A stretch of 64,000 bases of DNA from Pseudoips prasinana (lineage: Eukaryota; Arthropoda; Insecta; Lepidoptera; Nolidae), in NCBI GenBank assembly GCA_951640165.1, contig OX621255.1, forward strand, positions 30,912,001-30,976,000, in the 5' to 3' direction. Numbering within the stretch: position 1 is the stretch's first letter; each line of letters starts with the position of its first letter. Below, in pieces: positions 53,251 to 63,892 of this stretch. The notes under the pieces are model-generated. The model did no database searches. It saw only the letters and a list, made by a program, of their open reading frames with translations, and had not been told where the DNA came from. Both the position numbers and the translations under genes were made by a program.

Positions 53251-53365
53251 CTGTGGCGCAGAGAGTTAATTAGTACTTAGAGGCGAAACTTAGTTCAGAA
53301 CCTTCATTTTAGACTTGAACTGTTTTTAACTCTAATTAGGGTACATGTCTCCGAATTGAGTCTTC

Positions 53366-54060
53366 AAACATTCACAGCTGTACAAAGGTTTCCCCCAAGG
53401 ATATCCACAATGGCCGGACTGGTGCTGTCCGCACCCAGCAGGTTCCCGCGACCCTTCCAAATCGTCGGACTACCTTGTGGGCCTGCGCTCGCTGCGTCTT
53501 TCGGTAACTGGTATCACTTCTGAATGCAAGTAAGTATGGATGCAAGGAATTTTTGATGATTGCTGTAGTGAGTGACTCATCGTTATCATCATAACAGCTC
53601 AATGAGGTCCACTACTAAATAGAGGCCTCCCCAATAAAAAGCCCACAATGGAGATGTGTCCATCATTTGGAGGGATATGCCTGATCACCAACCCGCTTGG
53701 CAGACGGGTTGGTGATCGTTGGCTGCTGCCCGTTCTTTCTCTCTTTCTCTTGGAGACATTCCCTCTGAACAACTTCTGTGCCCCCCACAGGATGAGATGA
53801 AGTGGTTATATTCTGTAGCAATAGCCACACAGTGGATTTAGTAACGTCATAATTTGATATGTAGATAATATTACCGAATACATTTTTTTTACTAGAGGCA
53901 ATGAATAGAGCTTTTTCATCACCATCATCATATGAGGCGAAACACATCCACTGCTGGACAAATGCCTCCCACAAGGATCTCCACAATGGTCGGTCTTGTA
54001 CTACCCGTATTTAGAGGCTTCCCGCGACCCTTGCAAGATCATTGGTCTACAAATCGTATC
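53366..54060 (-). mobile_element. cluster of RTE tails
   Basis: RTE-1 (53366-53520: GGATATCCACAATGGCCGGA, CAGGTTCCCGCGACCC), RTE-2 (53585-53830: CCGCTTGGCAGACGGGTTGG, TCTTGGAGACATTCCCTCTG) and RTE-1 again (53917-54050: GGATCTCCACAATGGTCGG) follow in the same orientation. The first reads AGTCWVRTAPVRPLWISLGE-TFVQL, a known RTE end motif. Further relics lie at 54450-54560 (plus, RTE-2). Bases 54061-54449 and 54561-54804 show no gene. Confidence 0.7.
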
Positions 54061-54804
54061 ACAAATGTCAGTGGTATGTCATGTGACATTTTTAATTTAT
54101 ATTACAGTACCTCTTTACAATGCATATTTCATTCTATACCACAAACATTTACAAGCCAGTAAGAATGCACCGGGCCGTTCACCTATTGCAAACACCACCA
54201 TAACGACGCGTTTTGTAATCTAAAATATACTCATTTGTTTAAAACAAACTGCTGCGAGATAAATTAAACATAGATGTTTAATGACTTCTTTATAATGAGA
54301 ACAATCTGCATTCTGGTGAGAAAACGATTGCAAAATTACTTAGAACTATTGACAGGTTATATTATTATTTTGAAAGAGGTTATGAATTCTACTGTACGCT
54401 ATGATTTCTTTTTGTACGCTTTGTAATTTGTCTGTATATATCTGCGTTTTATGCCGTGCGACAGCGAAGAATATCATTACCCTATCTCATCTCATGGGGA
54501 GGGCGTAGAAATAGTCGAGAAAATTCCTACCAGAGAACGGGAAGCAGCATTTTTCTATGAACAAACGCTGTTTCCCGTGTTCGTGTAGCGATTACGGATT
54601 AGTCCCATTCAAAGTTTGTAAGTCTACAAATTAGATGTGACCATTCTGAAAGCATTAGCAAAATTTATCACAATTGGTTCACGAAAAACGGAGAAATCGA
54701 ATAACATACATACATACAAAATGAAAAAAATACTGTTGAATTGATCACCTCTTACAAGGAATAAGGATTTGTATTCGATCGGGATTGGATTAGCGGATTG
54801 ATTA

Positions 54805-55070
54805 GGTCGGGCTCAAAAGTGAATTTGGGATATTGCTATGAAAAACAAAATCTCAGTACCAACCCGAAGTAAGAATTGGCGGTATTTACACCCCCATGCA
54901 GCCTCCTCGGAGAGCACGTGAAGCCGTCGGTCCTGTACCTGAAGGAATATAAAATGCCCCTTTGTTGGCGCACACACCTGTGCACTATAATAGGTATGTC
55001 CCGCGCAGATGGCTAGTCTTCTTTGAGACTGGCCACCTTGTGGACAATTCGACCTGAAAAATATATTATT
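54805..55070 (+). mobile_element. SINE-5 without tRNA head
   Basis: It begins at AGGTCGGGCTCAAAAGTG, includes CCTCGGAGAGCACGTGAAGC and GTCCCGCGCAGATGGCTAG, and ends near GTGGACAATTCGACC. Confidence 0.65.
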
Positions 55071-55463
55071 TACTTATATTATTTATCATCTAAATAAAGA
55101 ATTTAAAACAAAGTTACTGGGTCAAGCAACGCAGACAGCGATTGCAAAATAACTAATTTTATTCTTAATTATAAGAATTACACTAGCCGAAGCTCAGTAT
55201 ACCACACAAGCCGTGATTGAAGCTAGTTGTAACCAATTTAGATCTCTGTTTATCCTCTAGGGATAAGTAGCGTGAACAATATTAATAAGTTGACATAATG
55301 TTCGTCAATGGACAATGCAACAGCTCATTGGTTCGCTGACCACGATCCTGCAGGGTCGCGGACTGGTAGGGTCACCATGATATACGTAAAATTTAGGACT
55401 TTTCCTACCGTGCTAATATTACTGTGGTGAAAATAAATATTTTAATTTATTTTGTGAGTGATG

Positions 55464-55525
55464 TCACTGGTGTTGCAAGCGTCCGTAAGCTACAGAGACT
55501 GCTAATCATCTTGCACCAAAAAAAA
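55464..55525 (+). repeat. LINE tail fragment
   Basis: GGTGTTGCAAGCGTCCGTAAGC-type sequence with CTGCTAATCATCTTGCACC resembles a widespread lepidopteran LINE end. The upstream 55071-55463 shows no gene. Confidence 0.35.
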
Positions 55526-55667
55526 GAAGCAATAGAGATATAATTGGTAAAGTCGCGAGGAACTTTACAGACAGACATTTACGTTCTTAGTGAAAATAAT
55601 GGCGTGAGACGCCACTTAACCGTGGCTAAGGTAACCTCGTTCAACCGCTTGATCCACGCTCTACTAT

Positions 55668-57215
55668 CATCATCATATCAGCCGCATGCCGTCCACTGCT
55701 GGACAAAGGCCTCCCCCAAGGATCTCCACAATAGCCGATCCTGCGCTGCCCGCATTCAGCGACTTCCCGCGACCCGCACAAGATCGTCGGTCCACCTTGT
55801 AGGGGGCCTGCCCACGCTGCGTCTTCCGGTTCGTGGTCGCCACTCGAGAACCTTTCTGCCCCATCGGCCGTCGGTTCTACGAGCTATGTGCCCTGCCCAT
55901 TCCCACTTCAGTTTGGCAATTCTTTGGGCTATGCAGGCTACTTTGGTTCGCCTGCGGATCTAAGCATTTCTGATTTAATCTCGCAGGGAAACTCCGGGCT
56001 ATGCTTTCTATTGCTCATTGGGTGACTTTGAGCCGCCTGTTAAGGCCCATAGTGAGCGAACACGTCTCTGTTCCGTAATTCATCACTGGCAACACACACT
56101 GGTCAAAGACTTTCGACTTGAGACACTGCGGTATTCGGGACGAGAAGATATTACGTAGCTTCCCGAATGCGGCCCAGCCGATTTGGGTTCTACGATTGAC
56201 CTTCTTTTCGAAATTGGACCTTCCTAGTTGGATGGTCTGTCCTAGGTGAATATAGTTCTCTACAACTTCGAGTGCAGAGTCTCCACCTTAACTAGAGTGG
56301 GTGCAACATGGATGTTCGACATGATTTTCGCCTTATCCATGTTCATTTTACGACCCACTTGTTGAGAGACTCTGTTGAGGCCATTGAACATTGTACCGAG
56401 GTCGTCAAGGGTCTCAGCCATGACTACTATATTGTCGGCAAATCTAAGGTGGGTGATGTACACGCCATTGACATTGATGCCAAAGCCTTCCCAGTCTAGA
56501 AGCTTAAAAACATCTTCCAATCCAGCGGTGAACAGTTTCGGAGATATGACGTCTCCCTGTCTCACGCCTCGCTGCAATTGAATAGGTTTCGAGTTCTGGT
56601 CCTGGAGTAGGACTGACATGGTGGCGTTTTCGTACAAACACTTTAACACCTGGACATACCGATAGTCAATTCGGCACTTTTGAAAACCACAGCATGGCCC
56701 ATGTTTCGATAGAATCAAAGGCTTTCTCATAGTCCACAAACGCTAAGTATAATGGCTGGTTATACTCCTCGGTCTTCTGTATAACTTGCCGCAGCGTATG
56801 TATGCGGTCTATGGTACTGTAGCCTTTTCGGAAAGCCGCTTGTTCGGGAGGCTGGAAGTCGTCAAACCTGTGTGCGAGACGAATCGTAATGACTCTCGAA
56901 AACAACTTGTAAACATGGCTCAGGAGTGAGATGGGTCTGTAATTCTTCAACAGGTTTTTATCACCCTCTTTCAAGAAAAGCACTACCACACTCCTGTGTA
57001 ATGCTTTTGGCGTTTGACCTTCAAGTATGACGGAGTTGAATAACTTCTGAAGGATCGGTGTAACTCCCGCCTTCAGAAGCTCAGCTGTAAATCCATCATC
57101 ACCAGGGACCTTGTTGTTTTTCAGTTGTTTGAGAGCCATTCTACTCTCGTGCAGGCTGACGTCCGGGATATAATGGGTGTAGTGTCGGGTTAGTCTTGCT
57201 CTTGGATCTGACGCT
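55668..57215 (-). pseudogene. RTE retrotransposon, 5'-truncated and frameshifted
   Basis: The minus-strand coding relic has ESRMALKQLKNNKVPGDDGF, YRPISLLSHVYKLFSRVIT, FRKGYSTIDRIHTLRQVI and FVDYEKAFDSIETWA (RT boxes 1-3). After a frameshift near 56690 it resumes FQKCRIDYRYVQVLK, RGVRQGDVISPKLFTAGLED and LRFADNIVVMAETLDDL. Another shift near 56285 leads to ENYIHLGQTIQLGRSNFEKK and the RTE-type end (…AGRGKSLNAGSAGSAIVEIL). The catalytic FADD is FADN, so the active site is damaged as well. The 3' tail is (ATG)n. The endonuclease is missing. This is the source type of the RTE-1 tails in the window. Confidence 0.88.
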
Positions 57216-57355
57216 CTACTATATTTATATTTAAAAACCGTCCTTACAGGTTTCTCAGCTAAGAAACGTGATATTATTTTACTTTGTCAACAATTTTGGG
57301 AGTATAGAGCTACACCAAAATTAAATACTTATAAAAAAATTTGACTGTAACTTAC

Positions 57356-57386
57356 TTAGGTTATGCACGCCGCCAGCCAAGTCCAT
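57356..57386 (-). CDS. candidate first exon (MDLAGGVHNL)
   Basis: ATG at 57386 is preceded by ACCGGAAGTAATTGCT, an ETS-type motif (CCGGAAGT) common near start sites; an E-box (CACGTG) stands about 65 bp upstream. The frame encodes MDLAGGVHNL plus one base and then the donor GTAAGT. Too short to identify; the downstream exon is not seen. Bases 57387-57659 show no other feature. Confidence 0.3.
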
Positions 57387-57659
57387 AGCAATTACTTCCG
57401 GTCTTTTTCTTATTAAACTGCCTGGATCATGTAAATATCACAAAACACGTGGCCATGATCTTTTCATTATTAAAATGCCCGCATTCACATTCATATTTAT
57501 CGTAATATTTTTATACTTTGACAGCTTTGATAGGTAAACACAGCAATGACGCAATACTAGTTGTTTATATCCTCTTTTATGACATTTAAAGTGGTTGGAG
57601 TTGCAACCAAACGCTACTACAGGTCGATACGCTTGAAAATTTTGTAATTTAATTAAAAA

Positions 57660-57870
57660 TAGTCTTTTAAGCGCTATCGGAAGATCAGCGTTACAGTAAT
57701 AATTATTATTTACTGTAACATTTGCTGAGGTAGACGCCTTTCCTTGCTAGTACTTAAAATGTTGCATGCTTCATAAGTATTATGTATTCGCAATTAGTTA
57801 TATCGTCTTAGATGTAAACTAAGTTAAGGATTATCTATGCTTGTTGGGAATAAACCTTTTTTATTATTTA
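57660..57870 (+). mobile_element. LINE 3' end (family H), empty-site copy
   Basis: GCGCTATCGGAAGATCAGCG, TTACAGTAATAATTATTATT, GTTAAGGATTATCTATGC and TTGTTGGGAATAAACC with an AT tail. It lacks the hairpin MITE found in the minus-strand copy 11262-11690. Bases 57871-58111 show no feature. Confidence 0.75.
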
Positions 57871-58111
57871 TTTATTTATATTTTTGCTCTTTTCATCACT
57901 AATTTGATTTGTAAACAATTAAATAATAAATGCTCTTTTTGATACCTTAAACGCAATATTATTATATTTTTTCTTAATTAAGCTGTGGATTCGTCATTTA
58001 AATTTTATGTCAATATTTGTATTTTTATTAATTATACATGTATGTGGGCATTATCCACTATGTCATTGCACCGTGGTGTTCGTATCGAATTCATACAATC
58101 CATTTGATATT

Positions 58112-58225
58112 CCATTCATCATCATTTCCATCAAATCATACTAAAGAGGCCCACAACTGGACAAAGGCCTCCGCCAGAGATCTTTACAATTGCCGGTCTT
58201 ACGCTAACCGCATCAAGAATTTAGC
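58112..58225 (-). repeat. RTE-1 tail fragment
   Basis: GGCCCACAACTGGACAAAGG, CTCCGCCAGAGATCTTTAC and GCCGGTCTTACGCTAACCG are the reverse of the RTE end. Confidence 0.6.
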
Positions 58226-58429
58226 ATTCTACTATAAATCTTCATTCAATTAAGAATGTCTATAAAATCTTACAAATAAATATAATGAAGTTTGTTTGTT
58301 AACCATAAAATAATTTTACTATTATAAAGCAATTAGAGAATAAAATATCTAAAGTTACAAAAGCTTAAACTGCGATAGACTTAAATATGATTCGAAAATT
58401 TATGAAACGTTTTTATTTAACTTGCTCTT

Positions 58430-58545
58430 TAATAAATTTGTAAGCCTTGCAAGGCAAAACATAGTGATACAACACAATTTTTATATCATGTACCATATTA
58501 CCTATGTTCAACAAATAAATTACTTTGACTTTGGCTTTAAAAATT
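58430..58545 (+). repeat. LINE 3' tail with ACTTTG units
   Basis: AACAAATAAATTACTTTGAC and TTTGGCTTTAAAAA close the fragment; TTGTAAGCCTTGCAAGGC is an internal short palindrome. It is related to LINE-D-like tails only by the tail type. Bases 58226-58429 show nothing. Confidence 0.4.
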
Positions 58546-58844
58546 GTATAACCCGTACATACAACAAAAAATTATGCAAGAAATTAAAATTCTAAGGTAG
58601 ATAAAAAAATGCGATATTTATAATATAAAGTTAATGGTAGGATAAAAATAAAAAATAAAATCAGAAATCATAGTCAGCCCACAATGCATGGCCACCCTAC
58701 GCTCTGCAGATCGACTCCAGCGCATCAACACATCAACACTTCGCGATCGATGTGCGTGAGAGTTACCCGTCTCTACGCGCTGTTCCGGCTCAGGAGGAAG
58801 AAGCGATCATTCTTCAAAAAACTTTTCACGGTGAAGATACAAAA

Positions 58845-58877
58845 ATGAAGAATTTCGTAGTGATTTTTGCTGTACTG
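58845..58877 (+). CDS. candidate first exon (MKNFVVIFAVL, signal peptide)
   Basis: ATG at 58845 in GATACAAAAATGAAG, then MKNFVVIFAVL, and the consensus donor GTAAGT exactly at a codon boundary (phase 0). The residues look like the start of a signal peptide (Lys-Asn, then a hydrophobic core), as in small secreted insect proteins where exon 1 encodes only the first part. The preceding 150 bp (58680-58844) are GC-richer and could be the 5' UTR; an A/T-rich TATA-like stretch lies near 58640. The next exon is not recognised. Confidence 0.4.
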
Positions 58878-59004
58878 GTAAGTTATTTTTTGGTTTTTGG
58901 TATCGTTTATTTTGTGTTTTCAGCCAATTTGAAAAGGCTTTCAAGTCCACTGTGTGTTTTTTATGTTTTAGAATTAACTGCTGCTTGTAAACCAATTTAG
59001 ATTG

Positions 59005-59095
59005 ATTTTACATACATACATACAAAGACTCTCACGCCTGTTTCCCAAAGGGGTAGGCAGAGACAACGGTTTGCCATTTGTCCCGATCTTTGCAC
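59005..59095 (-). repeat. LINE/SINE tail with (TATG)n
   Basis: ACATACATACATACAAAGAC followed by CACGCCTGTTTCCCAAAGGG and GTAGGCAGAGACAACGG is a common lepidopteran repeat end, minus strand. Bases 59096-59404 show no gene I trust. Confidence 0.55.
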
Positions 59096-59404
59096 TCCTC
59101 TTATGCCTCGATTACTATCATTATATTCTTCATACATGCTCGCTAGATTAATTTTATTCCAATTTATTCGCTTCCCAAAAAACAAAGGATCTAATAAAAA
59201 AATTGTGTGACTGAAATTCATGCTCATCTGTGTAAATACTGTGAAGAACAGAATTTCAAAGACACAATTTTTTTTACCAGTTGAGAGTTACATGAGACGT
59301 AGATAATTAATAAACTGAAAAGAAACATTTTATTTCAATTCTGCAATCCACTAATATAACTAGGTCCATAAAGCATTTTGCTGCTTGCAAATATTGAGCT
59401 TAGT

Positions 59405-59590
59405 GAAGATTTTTTCACGTAGACTTTAAAAAAGCGCTTGTAAAAATGTCAGAATATGTTTGTAGTAATATAGTTGTATACATTATTATTTCTAGTAACA
59501 TAGATATTTAGGTACACATTGTATGAAAACATTCATAAAATTTATTTTATTATAGCAATGATATTTAGCTAGCTCGTATCAAGTTATTTC
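59405..59590 (-). mobile_element. LINE-A 3' end, copy 12
   Basis: It includes TTTTTCACGTAGACTTTAAA, GTACACATTGTATGAAAACA and GCTAGCTCGTATCAAGTTAT. It is 5' truncated. Confidence 0.75.
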
Positions 59591-59911
59591 AATGGGAAAT
59601 TTGCTTTTTTTCGGTGATTTTTCTGCCGCTGCGTGTCCGATTTTTATGAATTCAGATATATGCACTCACAAGTATGGTCAGTACCTATCAATGCGTCAAA
59701 TTTTAAGAGGATCGGTTCAGCCGTTCAGGAGATGTACGATCAGGAACGAACTATATGAGTTGCCTAAGAAAGAGCTTTTTTATACTTAATAGTAGTTACG
59801 TATATACATTCTCTAATCTTATTTGCAATTTGCGTATGTCCGCAAAATATATGCATATTCAAATATAATAAAATAAATAATTCCTGTTTAAAAATACAAA
59901 CTGATTTTTGC

Positions 59912-60115
59912 TTAATTTTTTGACAACCTATCATGTCGAGAGTATTTTCTAAAGATTATAATCATGAAAATCGATTCATAAATAACTGAGAAAGCGGTTA
60001 ACACGCAGACAAATAAATAACATGCAGTCGACATGATAACCCCCTTTTTAAGTCGATTAATAAACCAGTTAGATGCACCCATATCCAGCACGTGTTTTAG
60101 TCCTCCACGGACCAT
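59912..60115 (-). CDS. small ORF with one membrane segment (67 codons), unassigned
   Basis: ATG (GAGAATGG, favourable context) opens MVRGGLKHVLDMGASNWFI, followed by NRLKKG and a hydrophobic stretch ACYLFVCVLTAFSVIYESIF-MIIIF (about residues 32-56), then a basic end RKYSRHDRLSKN. An in-frame stop lies just upstream. The layout, a short N-terminus, one membrane helix and a basic tail, fits small mitochondrial or endomembrane proteins, but I do not recognise it. It may also be chance. No poly(A) signal is evident. Bases 59591-59911 and 60116-60226 show nothing else supported. Confidence 0.3.
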   Translation of the reverse strand: MVRGGLKHVLDMGASNWFINRLKKGVIMSTACYLFVCVLTAFSVIYESIFMIIIFRKYSRHDRLSKN

Positions 60116-60226
60116 TCTCAAGCGATGTTAACTTATAACCACAGCCCACGAACCACATATCGGCGCCATCAGGTATCATTCGCTTAAATTATCTACTGCA
60201 TGAAAGCCTTCTACTTTCGCCTGCTG

Positions 60227-60467
60227 GGGCTCTACCGGCTAAGTCGCCGAACATCGATTTCTTAAATGGCGTTCAAATAAATACAGGTTAAAAATGACTT
60301 AATCAATCATTAAATCGGCTTCAACGTTGATAATCGATTACGGACCATTTATGACGTCACATGTGCTCATGGAAGCCGATTTAACGATTGACTAAGTCAT
60401 TTATAACCTCTATTTATTTGAACGCCTTTTAAGAAATCGATGTTCGGCATCTGAGCCGGTAGAGTCC
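60227..60467. mobile_element. MITE-I copy 2 (241-bp hairpin)
   Basis: Arms start GGGCTCTACCGGCTAAGTCG and match copy 1 (29316-29556) in length and order, including TTATGACGTCAC in the core. The flanks are CTG and TTG. Bases 60468-60764 show no feature. Confidence 0.85.
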
Positions 60468-60764
60468 TTGATCGATGTTCTATTTAATAATATTGTACTA
60501 AACATTTTAATTATACAAGCAGTTTTTTAGCATGTCTTCGTCAATAAACATCAATTTCTATTTGAATTTGTACTTAATAAACGAATATGACGTACATAAA
60601 TAACTTGATATTTATTTATATTATCTATTATTTCATTAATTCCGTTATAATTAAAACTTCTGTTTGTTCTATATTAGAACGAGTATCCAAACCGGCATTA
60701 TTAGGATCATACCAAATTAGGCAAGGAAGAGGGGGGAACACTGAGAAACAGAGAAGGTGATCTT

Positions 60765-60960
60765 AAAGTAAAAGTAAAAAAAAAGTAAAAATGTTTATTT
60801 GAACAGAATAATAGTTACCAACTAATAATTACAGAATAGTGAATGCACAACTTTACAAAAAGTATTAGTACTGTCTCCCAAACTAGGCTAATGCCTGTAT
60901 TTCGGGAAACAGTGCTCATTCTAATAGGTTAATACAATAAAACAGTGATGGACGTGGTAT
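60765..60960 (-). repeat. LINE 3' end, minus strand
   Basis: The AAGTAAAAATGTTTATTTGA start and CTGTCTCCCAAACTAGGC, GTATTTCGGGAAACAGTGC look like an inverted LINE end (TCAAATAAACATT poly(A)-like signal on the minus strand). Confidence 0.5.
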
Positions 60961-61048
60961 TATTGGTAATTTACATATGTACGTGTAAGTTACGTACGTG
61001 TAAGTTTTAAAGAAAATTTATTCTAGGTAGGTATATATTTGTACTATA

Positions 61049-61112
61049 TAAAAATGTATGTGTGTGTGTGTGTGTGTGTGTGTTTGTGTGTGTGCGTGTG
61101 TGTGTGTTAGTG
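61049..61112 (+). repeat. (TG)n microsatellite
   Basis: An uninterrupted GTGTGTGTGTGTGTGTGTGT core continues with interruptions (TTTG, GC, TTAG) to about 61112. Confidence 0.9.
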
Positions 61113-61355
61113 TGTCTCTATCTGGTAGCTTTTACTCAATGTACTTTAGCAGCGCTTCAGTGTTATCATAATCTAGCTGGAGAAGCCAACTGGTTGTGAT
61201 CGACTTAACTTCATGGATGTTGAGGCCTCTAATGTTGTGATTTTTGCTAACCATGTTGTATAGCTTACATGAGACACTCCTATATTGACGTCTGGCAAAG
61301 GTAGTTCAGCAACGAGCACTTGAGAAGACAGACTGCTAACTACGTTTTTTGGGAT

Positions 61356-61413
61356 CATGAGGTGGCACAGCTGTATGCATTCTTAAGATATGCATAAAGC
61401 TGTGCCACCTCAT
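61356..61413. repeat. hairpin of about 20 bp around GTGCCACCTCATGATC
   Basis: GATCATGAGGTGGCACAGCT faces AGCTGTGCCACCTCATGATC with a short GCAT-containing loop. Flanking open frames (61173-61358 minus; 61390-61578 plus) are not recognised. The surroundings look like the two arms of a rearranged repeat. Confidence 0.7.
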
Positions 61414-61534
61414 GATCTCATCTTTGATGCATCACAGGGGGGCCTCACCGACTGTCGAGTGTACCACGCGATGGACCCGGTCTATTCACGGCAAATCCAT
61501 GGAATGCTAAGAATTAGGTGTTTGTGTGGAAACG

Positions 61535-61577
61535 TTATTTTTTTACCTACCGTGCTCTGCATGACGTGGCAGAACTA
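61535..61577 (-). repeat. LINE-D 3' fragment
   Basis: TTACCTACCGTGCTCTGCAT and GACGTGGCAG are the inverse of the LINE-D 3' UTR block (CATGCACTGCACGGTAGGG). Confidence 0.6.
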
Positions 61578-61589
61578 AGCATAAATATA

Positions 61590-61967
61590 CAACATGTAAC
61601 GTAATTAACGCACACTCTCAAACACCCCAATTATAATATTATGTGATAATCATAATACATACCTACACAAAAAAAAATATTTAACATGTAGGTATATACA
61701 TTGTTATTTAGTAAATTAGTTTCTTGGAATAAAGTTTATTTTTCTTTATTTAGTGTTGAATGATGGAATTTGTATGAATACAAATAAAACTGATATTTAA
61801 ACGTATTACTTTGACTTACGGTTCATTTCAATTTGTTTTGATTGTACAAGGTTAATATTACGATAATTTCCGTAGTTTTAATTATATAGGAATAAAATTA
61901 CCTATGTTAAAAATAATAATAACGATTCTGAACAAACTATTTTCAGGATGTGCGTTAATTAAGTTGT
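61590..61967. mobile_element. MITE-D copy 3
   Basis: The left end CAACATGTAACGTAATTAAC after TA is intact; the right end lost ACATGTT before GTATATA. It contains the family core TTTCTTGGAATAAAGTTTAT. Confidence 0.8.
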
Positions 61968-61983
61968 ATATATATATATATTT

Positions 61984-62065
61984 AATGCTGCAATATGAGC
62001 TTGACAAGCACACGTATATGTTAATACCCATGTACTGAGTAAATTTCATCATTTCGTTATTGCTT
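61984..62065 (+). repeat. LINE-B tail fragment, copy 6
   Basis: GAGCTTGACAAGCACACGTA, GTTAATACCCATGTACTGAG and AATTTCATCATTTCG. Bases 62066-62265 show no feature. Confidence 0.65.
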
Positions 62066-62265
62066 GACTCAATGACATTCAAATTATTTCACCTTCCAAT
62101 ACTCTAATACCGAATTTTCCGGGAAACTATATTTTCCTTATTACAAGCTAATGTTTGGCTTCATTGACGCCGTAAATAAGTACTGTCTATATATACAGTT
62201 CCTAAATTACATTCGATTTCTTATCTTATCTTTGGAGTTTTCGTTATATCATTGGCAATATTTAA

Positions 62266-62400
62266 TTTTGACTGCACGAGTGGGCAGCGGTTTAAGAAGT
62301 TGCCATGTTAGTAACTCAAGGCCCTCGATCGATGCCCGGACGGTATAAATGAATGTGTGATCCAGATTTAAATGTAAATATTGTGCCCGTGATTTAATAA
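62266..62400 (+). mobile_element. SINE-2, highly diverged
   Basis: The head GACTGCACGAGTGGGCAGCG is recognisable; the rest is rearranged. Confidence 0.55.
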
Positions 62401-62404
62401 TATA

Positions 62405-62630
62405 ATAATAATATTACCGGATACAGAAGGCGGCAATTATGGGAACGGCACGCATCGTGAGGAGGTTCCTCACTCTGTCGCCCTGACCACCGGCGGCCTA
62501 GGGCGTATAACCCCGCCGCCGCTGGGAGCTCTGTTTTTTACGTATTTATTTGTGTATTATTGTTTTATATATCGATTTTATAAGAATAAATATGTATTAA
62601 ATATGAAAATAAATAAATAAGTTAGAATGA
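62405..62630 (+). mobile_element. LINE-E 3' end
   Basis: GGAACGGCACGCATCGTGAG, GAGGTTCCTCACTCTGTCGC and CCTGACCACCGGCGGCC, then GCCGCTGGGAGCTCTG and an AAATAAATAAATAAG end. It resembles known R1/jockey-type 3' UTRs; no coding part. Confidence 0.55.
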
Positions 62631-62843
62631 TAATAATAAATCATTTATTTTTCTCATCACTAAGTTAACACATTATACTAAACATTAAGGAACGAATTCA
62701 TAATACATAAGGTATTAATTAGTCTAACTTTGTGAGAGACTGGTGCCTGATTTAGGTTTAGAAAAAAACCTGTATTACCGGTCACCAGGACCCTCCCGCC
62801 ATTATACTAATTAAGAAACAAACCTTTCTATTCAACATATATA

Positions 62844-63449
62844 CTAAAAAATAGTCAACATGACTTTGACTTTTGATCGACTTTGGCGTGGTTTTTTCGG
62901 TTTCGGTTCAGTTGGAAGGCGCCACTCCGAAGCTTGTTGACTAGTTTGCATGTCAAACTCGTAAACCCACGTCTCGTCACCAGTAACAATGCGTTTCATG
63001 AATGTTGGGTCGGAATTGACTCGTTCTACCATGTCCTCAGCGACTTTCATGCGATTGAGTTTTTGGAGAAAATTCAGATCTTTTGAGACTAGCCGAGCGG
63101 CAACATGTTTCATACCCAAATGATTAGTTAAAATGGTACGAATCGACTCGTGAGATACAGAAAGTTCGGCGGCTATCTCTCTCAGAGTTGAATGAGGATT
63201 TTCAGACACTATTTCCTTCACTATTGCGATGTTAACTTCAGTAGCAGACGTTGATGGCCTACCAGAGCGAGGCAAATCTTTCATCACATCTCGACCGCTT
63301 TTGAACGCTTTGACCCACTCATAAGCACGAGTTTTTGATAAAGTCGATTCACCGTAAGCCTTCTGTAACATTTTCAGTGACTCCGAATACGAAATTCCAT
63401 TAGCGATGCAAAATTTAAGACAAACTCTTTGTTCGATATTTTTGTCCAT
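62844..63449 (-). pseudogene. mariner-like transposase, N-terminal fragment
   Basis: The frame starts MDKNIEQRVCLKFCIANG; the first ATG is at 63449 and the frame has 201 codons. The N-terminal helix-turn-helix region contains KTRAYEWVKAFKSGRDVMKD, LPRSGRPSTSATEVN and STLREIAAELSVSHESIRTI. The first catalytic motif RIVTGDETWVYEFDMQTSQQ is present, then the frame ends after SKVKVMLTIF. The second and third catalytic Asp are absent because the C-terminal half is deleted, so it cannot transpose. It is a different subfamily from the complete mariner at 49337-50618. The ends of the element were not resolved. Bases 62631-62843 and 63450-63635 hold no other gene. Confidence 0.85.
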
Positions 63450-63635
63450 TATGAAATTCGCAATACACACTTTATTACTAAAACCAGCACTGTATTTAAT
63501 ATAAATAACAGATGCAACTCAAATTCCGCGCCAAAATGGAAAACAGTTGTGCCAATCTAACAACAACAAAAAAGCAAAAAATTGAATTTGGAACCACAAA
63601 CAAATCATCCATTCCCGATACTTGACTGAATGTAC

Positions 63636-63892
63636 GTTGACGGGCCTGTTGGCGAGGTTCGCAAATGCTTGCTTTTCACGCCGGAGGTCGTGGGTTCGAA
63701 TCCCACCCAGGACAGATATTTGTGTGCATGAACATGTCTGTTTGTCCTGAGTCTGGGTGTCTATATAAGTATGTATTTACAAAAGAAAAAGTATTATATG
63801 TAGTATATCAGTTATCTGGTTTCCTTACTACAAACTCTGCTTAGTTTGGGATCAGATGACCGTGTGTAAATAATGTCCCAGGATATTATCTT
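63636..63892 (+). mobile_element. SINE-3, reference copy
   Basis: TGACGGGCCTGTTGGCGAGG (A box region), GTGGGTTCGAATCCCACCC (B box), GATATTTGTGTGCATGAAC, CTACAAACTCTGCTTAG and TGTCCCAGGATATTATC tail. Head and tail are both complete. Confidence 0.85.

Noticed and set aside
61173..61578. two frames flanking the 61356-61413 hairpin
   Set aside because: Neither resembles a known protein; they face each other across an inverted repeat and could be halves of a rearranged repeat.
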